From Siphonodentalium dalli (taxonomy: Eukaryota; Mollusca; Scaphopoda; Gadilida; Siphonodentaliidae), in the NCBI GenBank assembly GCA_032622095.1, contig CP136068.1, positions 118,779,509 to 118,843,508 of the forward strand: a stretch of DNA of 64,000 bases, in the 5' to 3' direction. The notes beneath the pieces were generated by a model. The model ran no database searches and was not told the DNA's origin. It was given only the letters and a program-made list of their open reading frames with translations. Every line of letters starts with the position of its first letter. The stretch's first letter is position 1. A program made the position numbers and the translations under genes. Shown here one piece after another: positions 59,531-64,000 of the stretch.

Positions 59531-59536
59531 AAAGAG

Positions 59537-60387
59537 TTAAAGTGGGATTGCGCACTAAATCCGGCCGTTTATGGGACCATCTCCTATTATAGCAACCACC
59601 AAGGGTGCTTAATCTGCTTATACCTAAGGCAGGTGAATGACCAGTCTATGTAAACATACACTCAGATTCATAATGATACTATTTTTTATATGTGGGTATG
59701 TAGTTTACTCCAGACTGGTGAATGACGTCATATAATTTTTTCTATATCCATCAGTGATTTTTCAAGATTGCGGGTATAGATTTTGGAGAAATTGTCAAGT
59801 GACTTCCGGTTAGCAACCGTGTTGAGATTGCAAAAAAAAAAGCGGAATTGGAAATGAAGCGTCGCGATAAAAATGAAAGTATATAACTACTTTGACACAA
59901 CTTACGAAGAATTCACATGTGATTTAAGTCTATTAATTTCATTTAGACTAATTTCGTTGGTCAGCTTAATGAAAACGAAAAATGAAGAAGTGATGACGAT
60001 AATCCAGACAAGTTATTACAATCCACGACACGTCTTGTCAATTTGGCATGTCGTCTCCGTCGTGACCACTGCATGATGTTACATAAATTATTCTTAGCGT
60101 TATGTCGCCAAAAAAAGGCAAATTTGAGGCACATCATGTGTGGTTGCTCCACTACGTGTCACGTACGATTCATATTACTCAACAGAATATATGCAAACTC
60201 GAGTCATAAACTCATTTTGATTATAATTACCTATTATTACCATGTTGTTTTCATCGATAATATAGCACATGAGTGTATTTTGCACTAATCCATGGCTCAA
60301 ATTCATTCATTTGATGCATATATTCTGTTGGTTATAAAATGACATGGTCCCATAACTGGCAGGATTTAGTTTACAGTCCCCCTTTAA
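59537..60387. repeat. F6 TTAA element with ~44-bp TIRs
   Basis: TTAAAGTGGGATTGCGCACT and, inverted at the right, TTAAAGGGGGACTGTAAACT. The repeats continue through AAATCC and end at ATGGGACCAT on both sides. TTAA occurs at both ends. The 850-bp interior shows no coding remnant. Confidence 0.8.
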
Positions 60388-61159
60388 AAAGTGACATGTT
60401 TTCGCCAAGTCGACGAAGTGGCCAGTCACTGTTGCTGTGGGTCAGGTTACTACGTTTTCAGATTTTTGCAGCTTTCGATCAGGAACCAACCAGTCTATTC
60501 AACAAGAGACAAATAAACAGACATTCACGAGACAGACGACAGTTAGATAGCAATTTTCATTTACTAAACAGTTATATCAACTTTGAGACGAAAATCGTTC
60601 ATTAAAATGTAAATTTACTTCCATGAACTTGAAATTTAAACAGTTGTCGAATTTTGCGCGATTGACTGGTCGTTGTCTTCGTTCACCGAAAAGTTGAAAA
60701 CGTAGTAACCTGATCCTGTCTGCGTCACTGTTAGCTGCAGAGTCGCCAGATTGACTCTAATTCCAACCTCCATTTTCGTATATGAACAAATATGGTCCCT
60801 CTTTATCTATATGCAAGTGAGAATGTCTGTCGATCACATGCATGCATTGTCTGACCGTTGTACATGTATGTATACGGTAACTGACGTTTGAAAGATTAAT
60901 TATTCCACTAATATGCTTATAAACATTTTCTCTCGACCACTGACACAGTGTGACAGGCGAATTTTTGGTCGTGTCAGGGGAAACACACTTGTTTTTATTT
61001 TAGGTCATAGGACCATTGAGTAATTCAAAACTCTTTGATTGATGTATATTTTATTCCCATGAAGCCACTATAATATTATAGTGTTAGAGCTTATCTTATA
61101 AATATTATAATATATTATCTACCACCCAATTCAAATTCAAATTCAAAGATACCCCATCC

Positions 61160-61890
61160 GATTTCACAGCAAATTCACGGGGCAGTAACTGTTCCATGAG
61201 AAAAGATCTTCTTGTGATTTTCGGTCCAGTTCACTTGCGAGTTTTGTGCAAAATGACGACATTTACTACAATTCCAGCGGTTATTCCATAGAATTTCCAT
61301 AAATAGACCACGTATGCAAATAGCACGAGAATGAACTTATTTTGATACTTAAGATTATATTTAAAACGGAGAAACGTTTACTATTAAATAACTTGGTACA
61401 AAACAGTCGTTCTTTACACCATTTACCATATCGCAATAACCATTAGTGATTAATTTCAAACAAAAGTGAGTCCATTGTGAAGTTTTAGTTCCAACATATA
61501 CACTTATTTTACCAAAAATCTGTTACATAGTTGTTCCAAGTACGTTCAGAACGTACTTGGTTGTTCGGGTAGTGAACCGATCTTATCAATGGTGAACTGG
61601 GGCCCATCACCAGTGAACTGGAACATTTTTGAAAATGGATAAATTCTACTATTCCACGTTTACTTAACAATTTCCAACTAGATTGTTTTTATAGTTGACG
61701 TAGCCTGCATGAAAGGTATATTCAACAAATGAACCTGAATGAACAGCATATATTTCTCTACATGTTGCGGAAAACATGCGTTATTTACCATGGGAAAATC
61801 CTGAGTGACCTTGACCAGATCGGATAAGAACTGGACCGAAAATCACAAGAGAATCTTTTCTCATGCAACAGTTACAACCCGGTGAAATTC
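61160..61890. repeat. Foldback element, ~65-bp arms
   Basis: CAGTAACTGTTCCATGAGAA, TGTGATTTTCGGTCCAGTTC (left, 61180-61231) is the inverted complement of GAACTGGACCGAAAATCACA, TTCTCATGCAACAGTTACAA (right, 61828-61878). A 25-bp palindrome (CCAAGTACGTTCAGAACGTA then CTTGG) lies in it at 61536-61560. Confidence 0.7.
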
Positions 61891-62079
61891 ATCCTATCAA
61901 ATTAAAAGATAAAAATATCAAAAAGTATATATTCCTCTGTAATTATATTCAATGCTATTGTCAAGAAAAGCATAAATTCATCATAGCTTAACATTTGACT
62001 ATTTAGGCCATTGGTTAAGTAATTTTATGTTTAGCGTCAGTCGACGCATTTCCTTATTTGGCTGAAAATAAAATCAATA

Positions 62080-62449
62080 TTAAAGACATATTATGGAATT
62101 TTTCGCGCGCATGACACTAATAAGTTAGTACTCAGGCGCTGTGCCAACTGGAGGAATGTAGAATTCTACTAACATCGCCGAAAATCTCAATGAAATCAAC
62201 CACACCACTCCATAGAACACATCGCCCGAATGCGCAATTGTAAATATTTACATCTCGATTCGGGACGCAACAAACGGCGATAAACCAGCGCAAATGATTT
62301 CGCCATCGAGAGTCATTGAGTTTAATTGATATTAGAATGACGGTGTGTGATGTAAATTTTGATTTTATATTCATAAAAATATCTACTTTGAGCAAGATTA
62401 TTCTACATTTGATTTGATCACCCTGCAGGAGTGTTTCACATCACTTTAA
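62080..62449 (+). repeat. F4 TTAA element, copy 2
   Basis: TTAAAGACATATTATGG to GTTTCACATCACTTTAA, about 80% like 45129-45502. Confidence 0.82.
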
Positions 62450-62502
62450 CTAATGGAAGCATTTCCAGGCAATGGCCTTTGATTCATATTTATAATTTTA
62501 TA

Positions 62503-62648
62503 TGGAAATATGGCTTGTTGCCATTCATCGGAAAGCTCTCACTGAGAGCTTTCCGATGAATGGCAACAAGCCATATTTCTGACTAAATCCTTAAAAATTA
62601 CCCATACTTCTGCTGTGGTAAAGGAGTCAATTATTTAGGGCATTACTG
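62503..62648. repeat. Near-perfect palindrome MITE (copy 5), left arm truncated
   Basis: It starts inside the left arm at GGAAATATGGCTTGTTGCC; the right arm is complete to GGGCATTACTG and TA at 62649-62650. The centre is CTCTCACTGAGAG, as in copy 3. Confidence 0.8.
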
Positions 62649-62794
62649 TAGATAAAACTTGTAATAGGAAGTGATAGACCACCTTGAACCATGGCCTTAT
62701 GTGCTTGACAGAAAGTCGAAAGTCTGCTCTTGTAAGTTGATGTCTGACAATCAAAACTACCAATGGCTGATAGGTTGATCTCACCATTGTCTGA

Positions 62795-63255
62795 CAAAGA
62801 AAACATTTAATTTTTGAATCACCAGATCACATTGGATACAGCATATTCTATATTATATACCATTTGAAAGTGGAGGCTCCAAAACATTGTATTATCAATG
62901 TATCTGGTTGAATAAACTGTCAACATGTTGATTTTGTCAAGGTATCGACATGTGTTCTGTGCTTAATTTCGATCTGGTCTGTACTGGCAGTTTATTATTC
63001 TCAATGGAATGGGAATAACTAGCTTTTAATTGTGAATTATGAATTATGGGTTAAATAATAGGGGGGGGGGGGGGGGGGGGTGTTGAGGTAAATCGGAGAA
63101 TCTCTATCACTTGGTGGACACTCCTAGACAACAGCTGTTCCAGATTCTGGTGAAATATATATATTTTTGGTTACTTTTCCAAATGGTATATTTATAATAT
63201 GTAATAAATTGTATATAATTTGATCTATGCAATCGAAAACTGAATGGGCCTTTAA
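62795..63255 (-). repeat. F3 TTAA MITE, divergent, with a G20 tract
   Basis: TTTGAATCACCAGATCACAT, ATACCATTTGAAAGTGGAGG, TGTATTATCAATGTATCTGG and an end CGAAAACTGAATGGGCCTTT. The middle is replaced by a run of 20 G (63061-63080). Confidence 0.7.
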
Positions 63256-63514
63256 ACATACCGGTATTATTACATTTTATTTTTTTTAAATAGAAAATTG
63301 TTTTGGATTAAATCGTACTCTGTGTGGAATGTGTTAAACCAATAACAACAATTGCATGTCCAATCAGAGTTCTATCAGAAAGAAGTCATAAAAAACCAAT
63401 TTAATTTGCATTTAGAGTGTGTTCATATTTTAATTATTGATAACTCTCCAACAAAGAGTTAAGCAAATTCTGATAAAATCATGAATGTTTTAATCTTTTA
63501 TCACAAAAGGTCAG

Positions 63515-63878
63515 ACCAATGAAAATGGAACGTCTGTCTCAGAAGGTGTCCATAGAGTAATAGAAAATAGCTAAAATCATAGAAACATTGCCCCCCCCCC
63601 CCCCCCCCCCCCCGTTTGGCTCCCAGAATTCAAACTAAAATATAGAGCTACATGTACATGTATTTCCCTTCCATTGAAAATAATATACTTTGCAGTATAT
63701 GTCCAGATGGAACATAAGCACAGAAAACACGTCCTCAACAAAAACAACATGTTCAGTTTATTACACCGGATAAGTTGATAATACAATGTTTTGGAGCTTC
63801 CTCTTTCAAATGGTATATAATATGGCATATATTTTATATGATGTGATTTGGGGGTTCGAAAATTAAGTGGACCTTTAA
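63515..63878 (+). repeat. F3 TTAA MITE with an expanded C23 tract
   Basis: GTCTCAGAAGGTGTCCATAG through CTTTCAAATGGTATATAAT to CGAAAATTAAGTGGACCTTT followed by AA. Where other copies read TTTCCCCCGTT, this one has 23 C (63591-63613). Confidence 0.8.
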
Positions 63879-63925
63879 TAAGTTGACTGTCGACCAAGCC
63901 TTGAAATAGTGTGTCTGTCATTTGC

Positions 63926-64000
63926 AGAATGAGGTCCCCAGAGGGTGAATTTAGTTATGCTACCCCGCATAGCGGGCTAGCATCACCAAATTCACCCTCT
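63926..64000 (+). repeat. Dispersed repeat cut by the window end
   Basis: GAATGAGGTCCCCAGAGGGT, GAATTTAGTTATGCTACCCC, with inverted AGCATCACCAAATTCACCCT at the end, so it is a hairpin-like element. Confidence 0.65.

Noticed and set aside
1-64000. LTR or LINE retrotransposon or viral coding sequence
   Set aside because: No reverse-transcriptase, integrase or gag-like motif was recognised in any frame long enough to judge.

Overview
This 64 kb window looks like animal nuclear DNA: AT-rich, intron-containing, gene-poor and packed with small dispersed repeats. A marine invertebrate, most likely a mollusc (possibly a gastropod), is my best guess. It rests on a tRNA-derived SINE whose 3' part resembles mollusc SINEs, on interspersed repeats with GACGGACAGACGG-type tails, and on the general repeat make-up. 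No species can be named from sequence alone.

Only two genes can be supported. (1) On the + strand at 621-7540, three exons joined by perfectly phased GT-AG introns encode the C-terminal 153 residues of a protein with two Kazal domains, presumably a secreted serine-protease inhibitor. The signal-peptide exon is not visible and probably lies upstream of the window. A T/P-rich linker joins the domains, both introns cut the domains at the same place, and an AATAAA lies 170 bases after the stop. (2) On the + strand at 34107-34916, a single-exon type II membrane protein of 269 aa carries the LicD/fukutin-type nucleotidyltransferase signature.

Nearly everything else is repeat. Two PIF/Harbinger-type DNA transposon copies are visible: 14502-17940 has perfect 58-bp terminal inverted repeats and a TTA target duplication, and 35407-38048 has a HARBI1-like, frameshifted transposase remnant. 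At least six distinct non-autonomous families share TTAA at their borders (piggyBac-like), several with internal hairpins. Five copies of a nearly perfect ~213-bp palindrome sit between TA dinucleotides (Tc1/mariner-like MITE). A perfect 120-bp palindrome with no loop at 7831-7950 is flanked by a 9-bp direct repeat. A probable non-autonomous Helitron starts near 50888.

The most striking region is 18714-24937: three head-to-tail units, each a giant imperfect palindrome built from 13-22 bp monomers (GGCCCTAATA-type on the left, the reverse complement on the right, GGCGTTTAAACGCC and GGCGTTATAACGCC palindromes at the cores). A conserved ~635-bp non-repetitive spacer follows each unit.

Layout: 1-620 intronic/upstream repeats; 621-7740 Kazal gene with repeat-filled introns; 7750-14500 foldbacks and tandem repeats; 14502-17940 Harbinger; 18092-18715 small repeats; 18714-24937 palindromic satellite; 25400-34100 MITE-rich intergenic DNA; 34107-34916 LicD gene; 35407-38048 Harbinger; 38473-64000 MITEs, one SINE, tandem repeats and G/C tracts. 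No convincing gene was seen after 35 kb. Coordinates of degenerate repeats are accurate to about 10 bases.
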